Shown here: positions 1 through 6,011 of the stretch, piece by piece
Layout: each line of letters starts with the position of its first letter
Numbering within the stretch: the first letter of the stretch is position 1
Origin: Thermodesulfobacteriota bacterium
GTDB lineage: Bacteria; Desulfobacterota; Desulfocorpusculales; Desulfocorpusculum
DNA length: 10,646 nt
Assembly: GCA_028275295.1 (NCBI GenBank)
Contig: JAPWUY010000022.1
Span: forward strand, 1-10,646
Direction: 5' to 3'
The notes under the pieces: generated by a model
The model's database searches: none
The model's input: only the letters and a program-made list of their open reading frames with translations
What the model was told of the DNA's origin: nothing
Made by a program: the position numbers and the translations under genes

Positions 1-625
1 CCCCAACTGCCACTATGGCCCTCGCCTTCCTCAAGTCCACCTCCGCAGCCCTGGTGTCTCTCTCGACCACCTTCACCCTGGAAGATCCCTCAGATGGCCC
101 GAGAAAGTGGGATACTGTCTCCACTTGACGGTTTGGACCTCCTGGTTCATCCCCCAGACCCCTTTCCACGCTCACCACAACTGGTGGATCCCCCAAAGAG
201 TATTCCACCAGAACCTTGGAGTCGAACTCGGTCCTTCTGGCAAGGATCTCCCCGTCTCTCTCTTCCAAACAATTGACCCCTATGAGGGCACCTCCCACCT
301 GAGCTCCCACCCAGGAAGCCAGTTCCTCCCCCTCGATGGAACCCGGGAAGACCATTGCAAAGGGGTTCTCCTCGCGGAGGATGGCATCCAATGCCCTGGC
401 GTATGTCCATGTGCCAGACGCCTCGTGAAACCCCTCCCCTTCCACCTTGTGGACCCTGGAGAGCTCTCCAGGGACAGACTCTGGGGCTTGTCCCCCTAAC
501 CAGACCCCTTCCAGAGAGGCACCCAGGTCCCTCGCCCAGCTGGATGCCACACCGATGGCCATAAGGCTCTGCCTGGAGAGCTGTATTCCACGATGCTGAA
601 GATAGATGAAGATCCTCTTTCGCAT
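1..625 (-). CDS. fixB: Electron transfer flavoprotein alpha subunit FixB/EtfA, N-terminal 208 residues (3' end outside window)
   Basis: The frame starts at ATG 625-623, three bases after the fixA stop, and stays open to base 1, giving 208 residues. The start MRKRIFIYLQHRG matches the EtfA opening strand, where most members have an E-H-R-x-G-like segment; here the Glu is Gln. The final visible stretch, DLRKARAIVAVG (residues 197-208), is the linker into the C-terminal FAD-binding domain (usual form L..A..IVAGGRG), so that domain lies beyond the edge. FixB pairs with FixA to form the ETF heterodimer that carries electrons to FixC and quinone. The middle segment PGSIEGEELASWVG (residues 94-107) replaces the common G-R-D-L pattern with G-E-E-L, so this is a divergent member. 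Identification rests on position beside fixA, the domain pattern and length. Whether the FAD domain is complete cannot be seen. Confidence 0.85.
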   Translation of the reverse strand, partial: MRKRIFIYLQHRGIQLSRQSLMAIGVASSWARDLGASLEGVWLGGQAPESVPGELSRVHKVEGEGFHEASGTWTYARALDAILREENPFAMVFPGSIEGEELASWVGAQVGGALIGVNCLEERDGEILARRTEFDSKVLVEYSLGDPPVVVSVERGLGDEPGGPNRQVETVSHFLGPSEGSSRVKVVERDTRAAEVDLRKARAIVAVG

Positions 626-628
626 TTC

Positions 629-1429
629 CTACCTCACCAGTCCCATGGAGCGGAGTTCACTTAGCATGCCTTCCAGCTCCGATTCCTTGGATCCGTCTAC
701 TCGCCTCGATGGAAATGTCCTTTGGGGCTGGAGGGAGTAAATCCTCGGTGTCACCTTTTCCCGGAACCCTTCCAGGCCACCTTCCATCCCCTCTCCCTTC
801 CACTCGGGGATGGGAGTCTTCTTGTGCTGGAGCTTGAGCTTTGCTCTAGCGCTCCTCGGGGCCCTAGGGTCATCCTTGAGGAGGGCTATGCCCACACAGA
901 GGACAACTGGCACTTCCACCTCGATTATCTCGCTTCCTTCCTCGATGGCCCTTTTGACCCTCAAAATCCTCCCTTCTAGGCATTCCAAGTCCTCCACGTA
1001 AGTGACGAAGGGCCACCCGAGCTCCCTTGCCAGGAAGACCCCCTTCATGCCGCACTCGAGCTCGTTCATCTGAACCCCGGTAAAGAGCACATGGAGCTCG
1101 AGCTTCTTGGAAGCGAGCGCAACCCATTTTGCCTCTGTCACAATCCCCCTCACTTCCCCCGGGGGAAGTATCCTCATCACCCCATCTACGCCCCTGTAAA
1201 GACATTCCCTCAGGACATCGAGCCTTCTCGCATGGCCGACACTCAGTCCCGTCACCTCCACCGAGGGGTCTCTATCCTTCCATTTCAAGGCCATCTCCAG
1301 TGCGTTGAGATCCTCTTGATCGAATCTCCCTTCCCACTCAGACCATTTGGGATTCCCCTTCGAGTCCAGAATCTCACCCACCAGGTCCCTGGTATCGTAA
1401 ATCTCCCTCACCCAAACACCCAGTCTCAT
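629..1429 (-). CDS. fixA: Electron transfer flavoprotein beta subunit FixA/EtfB (divergent)
   Basis: A 266-residue protein, close to the usual 250-285 for EtfB/FixA. It begins at ATG 1429 behind an AAGGAAAGG Shine-Dalgarno-like stretch, 37 bp after fixX. Family marks include the DLNALEMALKWKD helix (residues 40-52), EVTGLSVG (58-65), FLARELGWPFVTYVEDLE (132-149) and the late DDPRAP motif (186-191). FixA forms the ETF heterodimer with FixB and binds AMP or the bifurcating flavin, accepting electrons from NADH or a dehydrogenase. Two signatures are altered: the opening V-P-D-like motif reads REIYD (residues 8-12), and the loop usually of the form D-T-A-Q-V or D-C-N-Q-T reads E-C-G-M-K (125-129). 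The C-terminal tail after residue 205 is rich in Lys, Arg and Glu. ETF beta is secure; whether it bifurcates is not. Confidence 0.9.
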   Translation of the reverse strand: MRLGVWVREIYDTRDLVGEILDSKGNPKWSEWEGRFDQEDLNALEMALKWKDRDPSVEVTGLSVGHARRLDVLRECLYRGVDGVMRILPPGEVRGIVTEAKWVALASKKLELHVLFTGVQMNELECGMKGVFLARELGWPFVTYVEDLECLEGRILRVKRAIEEGSEIIEVEVPVVLCVGIALLKDDPRAPRSARAKLKLQHKKTPIPEWKGEGMEGGLEGFREKVTPRIYSLQPQRTFPSRRVDGSKESELEGMLSELRSMGLVR

Positions 1430-1466
1430 ACCTTTCCTTTCCCCCTTTTCTCACCGCTCACCCATC

Positions 1467-1784
1467 TCATCCGAACCTGTATCTCACTCCCATCCCCCCA
1501 TTGGGGTGGTTCCACTTTATTGCCTCCCTTGGGCATGCGAATCTGCAAGTCCCACACTCGAGACAATTCTCGTGCCTCACAAGGATCCTCGAGGGCTCAT
1601 CCCCTTCGGCCACATAGACCCTAGCTGGACAGATGAATGTGCACACCCTTTGTCCGCAACTCTTGCAGGCTTCTTCGTCCACCCATATGTGAGGGTTGTC
1701 CCTGTCCACCTCGTAGTGGACTCTGTAAAGCTTCTCCTCTATGGGGAGATTAGGGCTCCAGATGTCCTCATGTCCGTCCATCAT
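1467..1784 (-). CDS. fixX: Ferredoxin-like protein FixX with two 4Fe-4S motifs
   Basis: A 105-residue protein, typical FixX length. Its ATG overlaps the fixC stop by four bases (ATGA); a second ATG follows directly, so the protein may begin one residue later. Two cysteine sets are complete: C40-x2-C43-x4-C48-x3-C52-P and C74-x2-C77-x2-C80-x3-C84-P. The second, CLECGTCRFACP, and the ending W-N-H-P-x-G-G-x-G-V-R-Y-R-F-G are hallmarks of FixX. FixX supplies the iron-sulfur domain that is fused to the flavoprotein in mitochondrial ETF-quinone oxidoreductase, passing electrons between ETF, FixC and quinone or ferredoxin. The translational overlap with fixC fits a fixed stoichiometric complex at the cytoplasmic face of the membrane. 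Identification is strong. Confidence 0.94.
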   Translation of the reverse strand: MMDGHEDIWSPNLPIEEKLYRVHYEVDRDNPHIWVDEEACKSCGQRVCTFICPARVYVAEGDEPSRILVRHENCLECGTCRFACPREAIKWNHPNGGMGVRYRFG

Positions 1785-3109
1785 CCCATCAATCTCCTCA
1801 TCTTCCAGAGATTTCTCGCTGTCCTCACTTTGGGGAGCCCTTCCAGTGCCCTGGCCAGCGCCCTCTTCCGGATCTCACTTTTGGGGCTCTGGGACTGTTG
1901 GAACAGATCCACAAGGAGTCTCGAGAACCTGCTTGGCAACTCGTCCATAATTTCGGGAAATGCCCTGTGGGCCTCTTCCATCCCTTTTAGGGCCTTGAGA
2001 TCTTCCATGGCAAAGCTCTCCATAAGCATCCTCTCGTAGAGGGAGAGGGAATCCCTTGAGAAATCTCCCAGTAGTTTGGCCTGTGAGATGGCCTCAGCTG
2101 CAAGTCTCCCCGAGAGCATGGCCAGATTGGCTCCTTCGTGGTAGATGGAGGCATTCACGAGTCCCGCTGCATCGCCCACCACGATTAGGCCATTGTGACA
2201 AAGTTGCCCTATGGCCTCGAAGCCTCCCTCGGGGATGATATGGGCGCTATACTCGAGGAGCTCGCCTCCGTGAAGGAGCCGTCTCACCTCCGGGTGGGAT
2301 TTGAAGCCCTCCATGACGTCGTGTGGGGAGAGGCCCTTGGCTACGAGGCTCTCGAGCTTGACAATGATTCCCACTGCCAAGGTCTCTCGACCTGTGTACA
2401 GGAACCCCCCTCCCACAAGCCCCTTGAAGGGTCTTCCTATCCATTCCACTGCTGCCCCACATCCCTTCTCCAGAGAGAACCGGTCCTCTATCTTTTGAGG
2501 ATCCAAGGCCCATATCTCCTTGACTCCCAGCCCGTACTTCTGGGGTTTGGGGCCAGGGGACATCCCCAGCCTGGAGGAGGCCTTCTCCGTCAGGATCCCC
2601 AAGGCCCCCTCTGCCAGGATCACGCAGCTCGCCCTGAAGGGCTCCTCCTCCCCCCTCACCTTCACCCCGATGACCCTGGGGCCTTTCTCCCCGTCTTCGT
2701 AGAGGAGATCATCCACCACTGTCCCCTCCAGAATGGTCGCTCCCTTGGCCTCTGCCTCAGAGGCGAGCCACCTGTCGAACTTGGCCCTGTAAACGACCCA
2801 GGAATGGTTATGGGGAGGTTGCTCCCATATCTTGGAGCCAAATCCGAGGAGGCAGAAGCTATCCTCCCCCAGAAGACCCACCATCCTCTTGCAAACGGGC
2901 CTCTCAAGGGGGGCTCTCGTCGCGAAATCCGGGATCATCTCCGAAAGCACTGTGGAGTAAAGGAGGCCACTCACGTTCTTGGACCCAGGATACTGGCCCT
3001 TTTCCATCACGATGACATCGATTCCCCTCGAGGCGAGCTCCCAAGCAGCTACGAGGCCAGCTGGTCCCCCTCCAACCACTATCACATCAGATACGCTCTC
3101 CTGCGTCAT
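1781..3109 (-). CDS. fixC: ETF-quinone oxidoreductase flavoprotein FixC
   Basis: A 442-residue FAD protein of the FixC/ETF-QO family, normal in length (about 430). The N-terminal dinucleotide-binding fold DVIVVGGGPAGLVAA (residues 8-22) is intact and followed by E36 at the end of strand 2. GSKNVSG (42-48) is a conserved FixC segment, and the second FAD motif GDAAGLVN lies at 312-319, followed by the G-x-N-L-A-M-x-S-G helix. It lacks the C-terminal iron-sulfur domain of fused ETF-QO; FixX, encoded next, provides it. It transfers electrons from the FixAB flavins to the quinone pool at the membrane. It is the first gene of the cluster. The ATG is directly abutted by a GGGGAGG stretch, unusually close for a Shine-Dalgarno site; an in-frame TAG upstream rules out an earlier start. 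A later GTG (codon 9) would trim the first strand and is less likely. Confidence 0.93.
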   Translation of the reverse strand: MTQESVSDVIVVGGGPAGLVAAWELASRGIDVIVMEKGQYPGSKNVSGLLYSTVLSEMIPDFATRAPLERPVCKRMVGLLGEDSFCLLGFGSKIWEQPPHNHSWVVYRAKFDRWLASEAEAKGATILEGTVVDDLLYEDGEKGPRVIGVKVRGEEEPFRASCVILAEGALGILTEKASSRLGMSPGPKPQKYGLGVKEIWALDPQKIEDRFSLEKGCGAAVEWIGRPFKGLVGGGFLYTGRETLAVGIIVKLESLVAKGLSPHDVMEGFKSHPEVRRLLHGGELLEYSAHIIPEGGFEAIGQLCHNGLIVVGDAAGLVNASIYHEGANLAMLSGRLAAEAISQAKLLGDFSRDSLSLYERMLMESFAMEDLKALKGMEEAHRAFPEIMDELPSRFSRLLVDLFQQSQSPKSEIRKRALARALEGLPKVRTARNLWKMRRLMG

Positions 3110-3202
3110 CCTCCCCTTTTCCCACTAACTCCGATTCCTTCTGGACCCTAGCTTTCCCGGAGCCTTCCCCCAAATCCAAGGGTAGCCCCTTCCCTCTTCC
3201 GA

Positions 3203-3218
3203 GGCCCAGGCCTGGACC
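3203..3218. promoter_or_regulatory. Palindrome upstream of fixC, possible operator
   Basis: CCAGGCCTGG (3206-3215) is a perfect 10-bp palindrome, extended by GG/CC on the outside across one mismatch (3203-3218). It lies about 95 bp upstream of fixC. A second dyad, CTGGT-N7-ACCAG, lies at 3231-3247. The placement suits an operator, but a GC-rich palindrome of this size can arise by chance and no regulator is encoded nearby. Confidence 0.25.
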
Positions 3219-3266
3219 GATCTCGTCCCCCTGGTGATCCAGACCAGTATTGTCGAGCTATGGTGG

Positions 3267-3292
3267 CACAAACCCGTTTTCAAATCAACGGG
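3267..3292 (-). terminator. Terminator-like hairpin after the lipocalin gene
   Basis: On the minus strand CCCGTT and AACGGG form a perfect 6-bp stem (3292-3287 with 3278-3273) around an 8-base loop, followed by TTTGTG. It sits about 40 bases past the lipocalin stop and before fixC. The U-tract is short, so termination may be partial. It would separate the lipocalin transcript from the fix cluster. Confidence 0.4.
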
Positions 3293-3332
3293 GGAGCATC
3301 GGGACCAGGACCTTCGTTTTGGAAAGACCCCT

Positions 3333-3866
3333 TCACTTCCAGCAACTCTGATCCGTCATCCTGAGCCCTTCGAGATGATATCCCTTAATCCTGGCCTCCT
3401 CGAGGGCTTCCCTCAAGGCTTCCTCTTCCATCTGAGGCTCCCTCGAGAGAATCCAGAGATACTTTCTCGATGGAACGCCCACAATCGCCCATTGATAGTC
3501 GGGGGCCAGGCCTATGATCCAGTAGTTGCCCTTGAACGGCCAACGAAACTCCACTTCGAGCTTGGTATTCCTGGTGTTGGGGACGACTCTCGCCCTCCCT
3601 TTTGCCACCTCCAATGGACCTGATGGCGCCCCCTTGCGGCATGAATTCAGGACTTCGACCTCGCCTCCTTCCAGGAGGCTGTATTGGGCCTTGGTGCAAA
3701 AGCAATCCCCTTGGAAAGGGCCGGGAAGGGATGCTATCTCGTACCAGGTCCCCATGTACCTCTCTAGGTCCACATGATCCACTGTGGCTGGGGGATCGGT
3801 GGGCTCCAACCATCCCGAACACCCATGGAGGACTAGAAACAATGTGGAGAAAAGCACCCAATACAT
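3333..3866 (-). CDS. Lipocalin family lipoprotein (Blc-like)
   Basis: A 177-residue bacterial lipocalin, matching the Blc family length. After a hydrophobic leader ending in L-H-G-C (Cys16, a lipobox with an unusual His at -2), the fold's landmarks appear in order: VDLERYMGTWYEIASLP (residues 32-48, the GxW motif of strand A), the A-x-Y-S strand (60-63), YWIIGLAPDYQWAIVG (115-130) and LWILSREP (137-144). Cys55, Cys57, Cys76 and Cys175 could form disulfides. Blc proteins are outer-membrane-anchored carriers of fatty acids or lysophospholipids with roles in envelope maintenance under stress; the ligand here is unknown. It follows the EEP hydrolase gene after 19 bp, probably cotranscribed. GAGGAG touches the ATG directly, so the in-frame GTG at codon 4 (3857-3855), with about 9-bp spacing, may be the true start. 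Confidence 0.9.
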   Translation of the reverse strand: MYWVLFSTLFLVLHGCSGWLEPTDPPATVDHVDLERYMGTWYEIASLPGPFQGDCFCTKAQYSLLEGGEVEVLNSCRKGAPSGPLEVAKGRARVVPNTRNTKLEVEFRWPFKGNYWIIGLAPDYQWAIVGVPSRKYLWILSREPQMEEEALREALEEARIKGYHLEGLRMTDQSCWK

Positions 3867-3885
3867 CTCCTCTCTCTCCCCCCCC

Positions 3886-4698
3886 TCATGGAGATTTTCT
3901 AGCCAAATTCCCTCTTTCAGGCAGAAGGACCCTTGCCACTAAAGGAAAATGATCCGATGGAAGTCCCTCTCGCCTTTCCACTAGATGGACCTCAAGGGTG
4001 AGTATGCCGGGACTCACTAAGATCCAATCTATTCGCCCCCCCTTCCCAACCCCCGTGAAGTGGTGAATGGTCGAGGGTTCCCTCTCCTCACAGAACCGAG
4101 CCTTTTCCCGCCATGAATCGAGCAGTGGTCGGGGTCCCTCTGTGAGGATGCGATGGACTGGCCCATCTGGATTCTCGTTGAAGTCCCCGACCAGGATCAC
4201 TGGTAACTTCTTCCTGGAGATCCATTTCCTGATCATCCTTGCAGCCTCAAGCCTTGCCTTGGAGGATACATGGTCCAGGTGGGTATTGGCGAACCAAAAA
4301 GGCCTCTCAGAGCCCAGAGGACTGAATTTCCCGTAGGTAAAGAGCCTTGGGAAGGCCGCACCCCAGTCCTTGCTCTTGTATACCCCTGGAGTCCGAGAGA
4401 GCCAGAACTCTCCGAAGGATATGGGCCTCAGGGATTGGACCCTGTAGAAAATGGTCGGCATCTGAACCATGGGATCCTCGTCCTCGGGCCTAGGGGGAAG
4501 GATGGCCCTGTAACCTTCCAGATGCTCCACGAGAAAGAGAAGTTGTCCCGCAGTGCACTCCTGGGTTCCCAGAAGGTCAGGCCTCTCATCCATGATGGTC
4601 TCCACAACGAGCTCTCTCCTATAGGGCCATCCGTGAATCCCGTCATGGGGATTGTCGAATCTGATATTGAAGGTCATGACCTTGAGTTCCTGTGCCAC
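3886..4698 (-). CDS. Endonuclease/exonuclease/phosphatase (EEP) family hydrolase
   Basis: A 270-residue metal-dependent phosphoester hydrolase of the DNase I-like EEP fold. The motifs are complete and in order: VMTFNIRFDN (residues 7-16, metal-site Asn11), GTQEC (44-48, metal ligand Glu47), ANTHLDH (137-143), GDFNENP (171-177, catalytic Asp/Asn), RIDWI (222-226) and SDHFPL (248-253, catalytic His250). The substrate cannot be read from the fold, which includes nucleases, sphingomyelinases and phosphoinositide or sugar-phosphate phosphatases. There is no signal peptide, so it should act in the cytoplasm. It starts at GTG 4698 behind GAGGGAAGGA at good spacing; a later ATG at codon 8 would remove the first strand. 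It lies between a hypothetical gene (79 bp upstream) and the lipocalin gene (19 bp downstream). An envelope-lipid role with the lipocalin is possible but only a guess from proximity. Confidence 0.9.
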   Translation of the reverse strand: MAQELKVMTFNIRFDNPHDGIHGWPYRRELVVETIMDERPDLLGTQECTAGQLLFLVEHLEGYRAILPPRPEDEDPMVQMPTIFYRVQSLRPISFGEFWLSRTPGVYKSKDWGAAFPRLFTYGKFSPLGSERPFWFANTHLDHVSSKARLEAARMIRKWISRKKLPVILVGDFNENPDGPVHRILTEGPRPLLDSWREKARFCEEREPSTIHHFTGVGKGGRIDWILVSPGILTLEVHLVERREGLPSDHFPLVARVLLPERGNLARKSP

Positions 4699-4777
4699 GG
4701 TCCTTCCCTCAGAAGAGCGGGGGCCACCTGCCCCTTGCCAATCCCCCCACCGTCAGCTCCATTGGATGATCTCTGGC

Positions 4778-5233
4778 TCAGGTGCGAAGGGACAAATCCT
4801 TGATGAGGTCCTCGGCAAAGGCTATTACGAATTCCCTCTGCTTCTCATCCGCATATCGGGAGCAAGAGCATCTGTGGTTGACCCGACTCCGCAAAAGGAG
4901 CTCGAACTTGACGAAGTGGGCCCCGACCTCTATGGCAATGCAATAGGGCTGACATTGGGTATGTTCCAGGTGAATCCCGTTTAGAAGCCCCTGGGGGACC
5001 TCTAGCCAAAACAGTCCCTCTATGGCCGAAAGCTCCGCATGGGTGGAAAGGTATTCCCGGGCTTTCTCTATGTCCGGGGTCGGTATCTCGTCGATCAAAT
5101 AAGCCCTCACTTTTCCCTCCTTTGGGCCCACGGAGATTCTATCAGCTGGGGACCCGAAATCAAGCTTGAGAGGAGCTTTGCCACAGGGGTGGAAACCCTG
5201 CTGCTTGATCTCGGGTAGGGGAGATTGTAACAT
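4778..5233 (-). CDS. Uncharacterised Cys/His-containing protein, 151 residues
   Basis: I do not recognise this family. The ATG at 5233 follows AAGGA with a 6-bp spacing, which supports a real gene. The protein is soluble, with no membrane segment or signal peptide. Points that look functional are HPCGKAPLKLDFG (residues 15-27), C94-x3-C98 in a short T-Q-C-Q-P-Y-C segment, and RVNHRCSCSRYA (117-128) with Cys122 and Cys124. His15/Cys17, Cys94/Cys98 and His120/Cys122/Cys124 could bind a metal or iron-sulfur centre, but this is inference. The C-terminal stretch DEKQREFVIAFAEDLIKDL looks helical. It is read away from lutABC across only 50 bp, and its first codons overlap the probable lut promoter. 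No helix-turn-helix is visible, so a DNA-binding regulator is not supported. It may head the transcript that continues into the EEP hydrolase. Confidence 0.8.
   Translation of the reverse strand: MLQSPLPEIKQQGFHPCGKAPLKLDFGSPADRISVGPKEGKVRAYLIDEIPTPDIEKAREYLSTHAELSAIEGLFWLEVPQGLLNGIHLEHTQCQPYCIAIEVGAHFVKFELLLRSRVNHRCSCSRYADEKQREFVIAFAEDLIKDLSLRT
5205..5233 (+). promoter_or_regulatory. Probable sigma70-type promoter of lutABC
   Basis: TTGATC (5205-5210) and TAACAT (5228-5233) match the -35 and -10 consensus at four of six bases each, with an ideal 17-bp spacer. Transcription would start near 5240, leaving a leader of about 44 bases containing the lutA ribosome site. The -10 hexamer covers the ATG of the divergent 151-residue gene, so the promoter lies inside that gene's first codons. 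Not tested. Confidence 0.45.
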
Positions 5234-5271
5234 AGACGTCCTTGTAGTCCCACTTCTTTGGGCCCTCGGAG

Positions 5272-5286
5272 AGGAGGCGGAGATTG
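5272..5286 (+). promoter_or_regulatory. Shine-Dalgarno site and TTG start of lutA
   Basis: AGGAGG (5272-5277) is a full Shine-Dalgarno core six bases before TTG 5284-5286. This fixes TTG as the start; the protein then opens with MKVGLFIPC, exactly as LutA proteins do. Confidence 0.8.
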
Positions 5287-6009
5287 AAAGTCGGCCTATT
5301 CATTCCCTGCATCGTGGAACAGTTTCACCCCCAGGTGGGCGAGGCAACGGCTAGGGTCCTGGCAAAGGCGGGATGTTCTCTGGACTATCCACCGGACCAA
5401 ACCTGCTGCGGTCAGCTCCAATACAAGACGGGGAACTGGAAGAGCGCCAGGGACGTCGCAAGACATTTCATCAAGGTCTTCGAGGGATTCGAGGCAGTTG
5501 TTGCCCCATCGGGATCCTGTGTAGCAATGGTCCGCAAGTATTATCCGGAGCTATTCCGCGACGATCCAAGGGAAAGGCAGAGAGCTCAGAGCCTTGCCCA
5601 GAAGACCTTCGAGCTCACGGAGTTCCTCGTCCGAGTCCTGGGGGTTGAGGACCTGGGGGCCCGATGGAGGACAAAGGCCGTTTACCACGACTCTTGTCAG
5701 GTCTCCAGGGCCCTGGGCATAAAGGAAGAGCCCAGAAGGCTTCTTTCCAAGGTGGAGGGATTGGAGCTCGTGGAGATGGAGCAGGGAGAAGTTTGTTGTG
5801 GGTTTGGGGGAAGCTTCAGCCTCCAATTTCCCGAAATATCCGAGGCCATGGTGGCTGAGAAGGCCTCCCACATCTTGGCAACGGGAGCAGAGACCCTCAT
5901 CAGCGCTGAGATAAGCTGCCTCATGAACATCGGGGGGTATCTCAAGAGAAAGGGCGCCTCCATAGTTCCGGTTCACATAGCCGAGGTGCTAGTCCAGCGA
6001 GGGAAATAG
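5284..6009 (+). CDS. lutA: L-lactate oxidation complex protein LutA (CCG-domain)
   Basis: A 241-residue protein, matching LutA/LldE (about 240). It has the two cysteine-rich CCG domains of this family: P8-C9 with T-C41-C42-G43 and S-G-S-C79 in the first, then YHDSC138Q and C171-C172-G173-F-G-G with C212 in the second. Such domains bind iron-sulfur centres in LutA, heterodisulfide reductase HdrB and GlcF. LutA works with LutB and LutC as a cytoplasmic complex oxidising L-lactate to pyruvate; the physiological electron acceptor is not established. It is the first gene of the lut operon; lutB begins two bases after its stop. It begins at TTG with a strong ribosome site. No lactate permease or GntR-type LutR regulator lies in the window. 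Identification is secure. Confidence 0.95.
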   Translation: MKVGLFIPCIVEQFHPQVGEATARVLAKAGCSLDYPPDQTCCGQLQYKTGNWKSARDVARHFIKVFEGFEAVVAPSGSCVAMVRKYYPELFRDDPRERQRAQSLAQKTFELTEFLVRVLGVEDLGARWRTKAVYHDSCQVSRALGIKEEPRRLLSKVEGLELVEMEQGEVCCGFGGSFSLQFPEISEAMVAEKASHILATGAETLISAEISCLMNIGGYLKRKGASIVPVHIAEVLVQRGK

Positions 6010-6011
6010 GG

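Larger units (their letters stand above)
3110..3332. other. Intergenic spacer upstream of the fix cluster
   Basis: This 223-bp stretch between fixC and the lipocalin gene has no credible coding frame. It should hold the fix promoter (minus strand), but I see no convincing -35/-10 pair. A TTGATT element (minus strand) has only a 3-of-6 partner (CACCAT) 17 bp downstream, and no GG-N10-GC sigma54 site is evident. It contains a terminator-like hairpin and two dyads, listed separately. Confidence 0.6.

Noticed and set aside
147-410. 87-codon minus-strand frame and small plus-strand frames at the left end
   Set aside because: The real gene there is fixB, whose frame runs off the window edge; these are other frames of it.
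1091-2039. Two 177-codon plus-strand frames opposite fixA, fixX and the end of fixC
   Set aside because: Shadows of clear ETF and FixX genes; Pro/Ser/His-rich low-complexity translations.
2195-3151. Plus-strand open frame of 318 codons opposite fixC
   Set aside because: It lies antisense to a fully recognisable FixC, has no family resemblance and reflects the biased codon use of the opposite strand.
3385-3861. 158-codon minus-strand frame overlapping the lipocalin gene
   Set aside because: Another frame of the lipocalin gene; the lipocalin motifs are unambiguous.
4709-4762. 17-codon upstream open frame before the EEP gene (minus strand) and a GGGGC/GCCCC hairpin at 4720-4734
   Set aside because: No ribosome site precedes the short frame and no T-run follows the hairpin; I see no basis to call a leader peptide or terminator.
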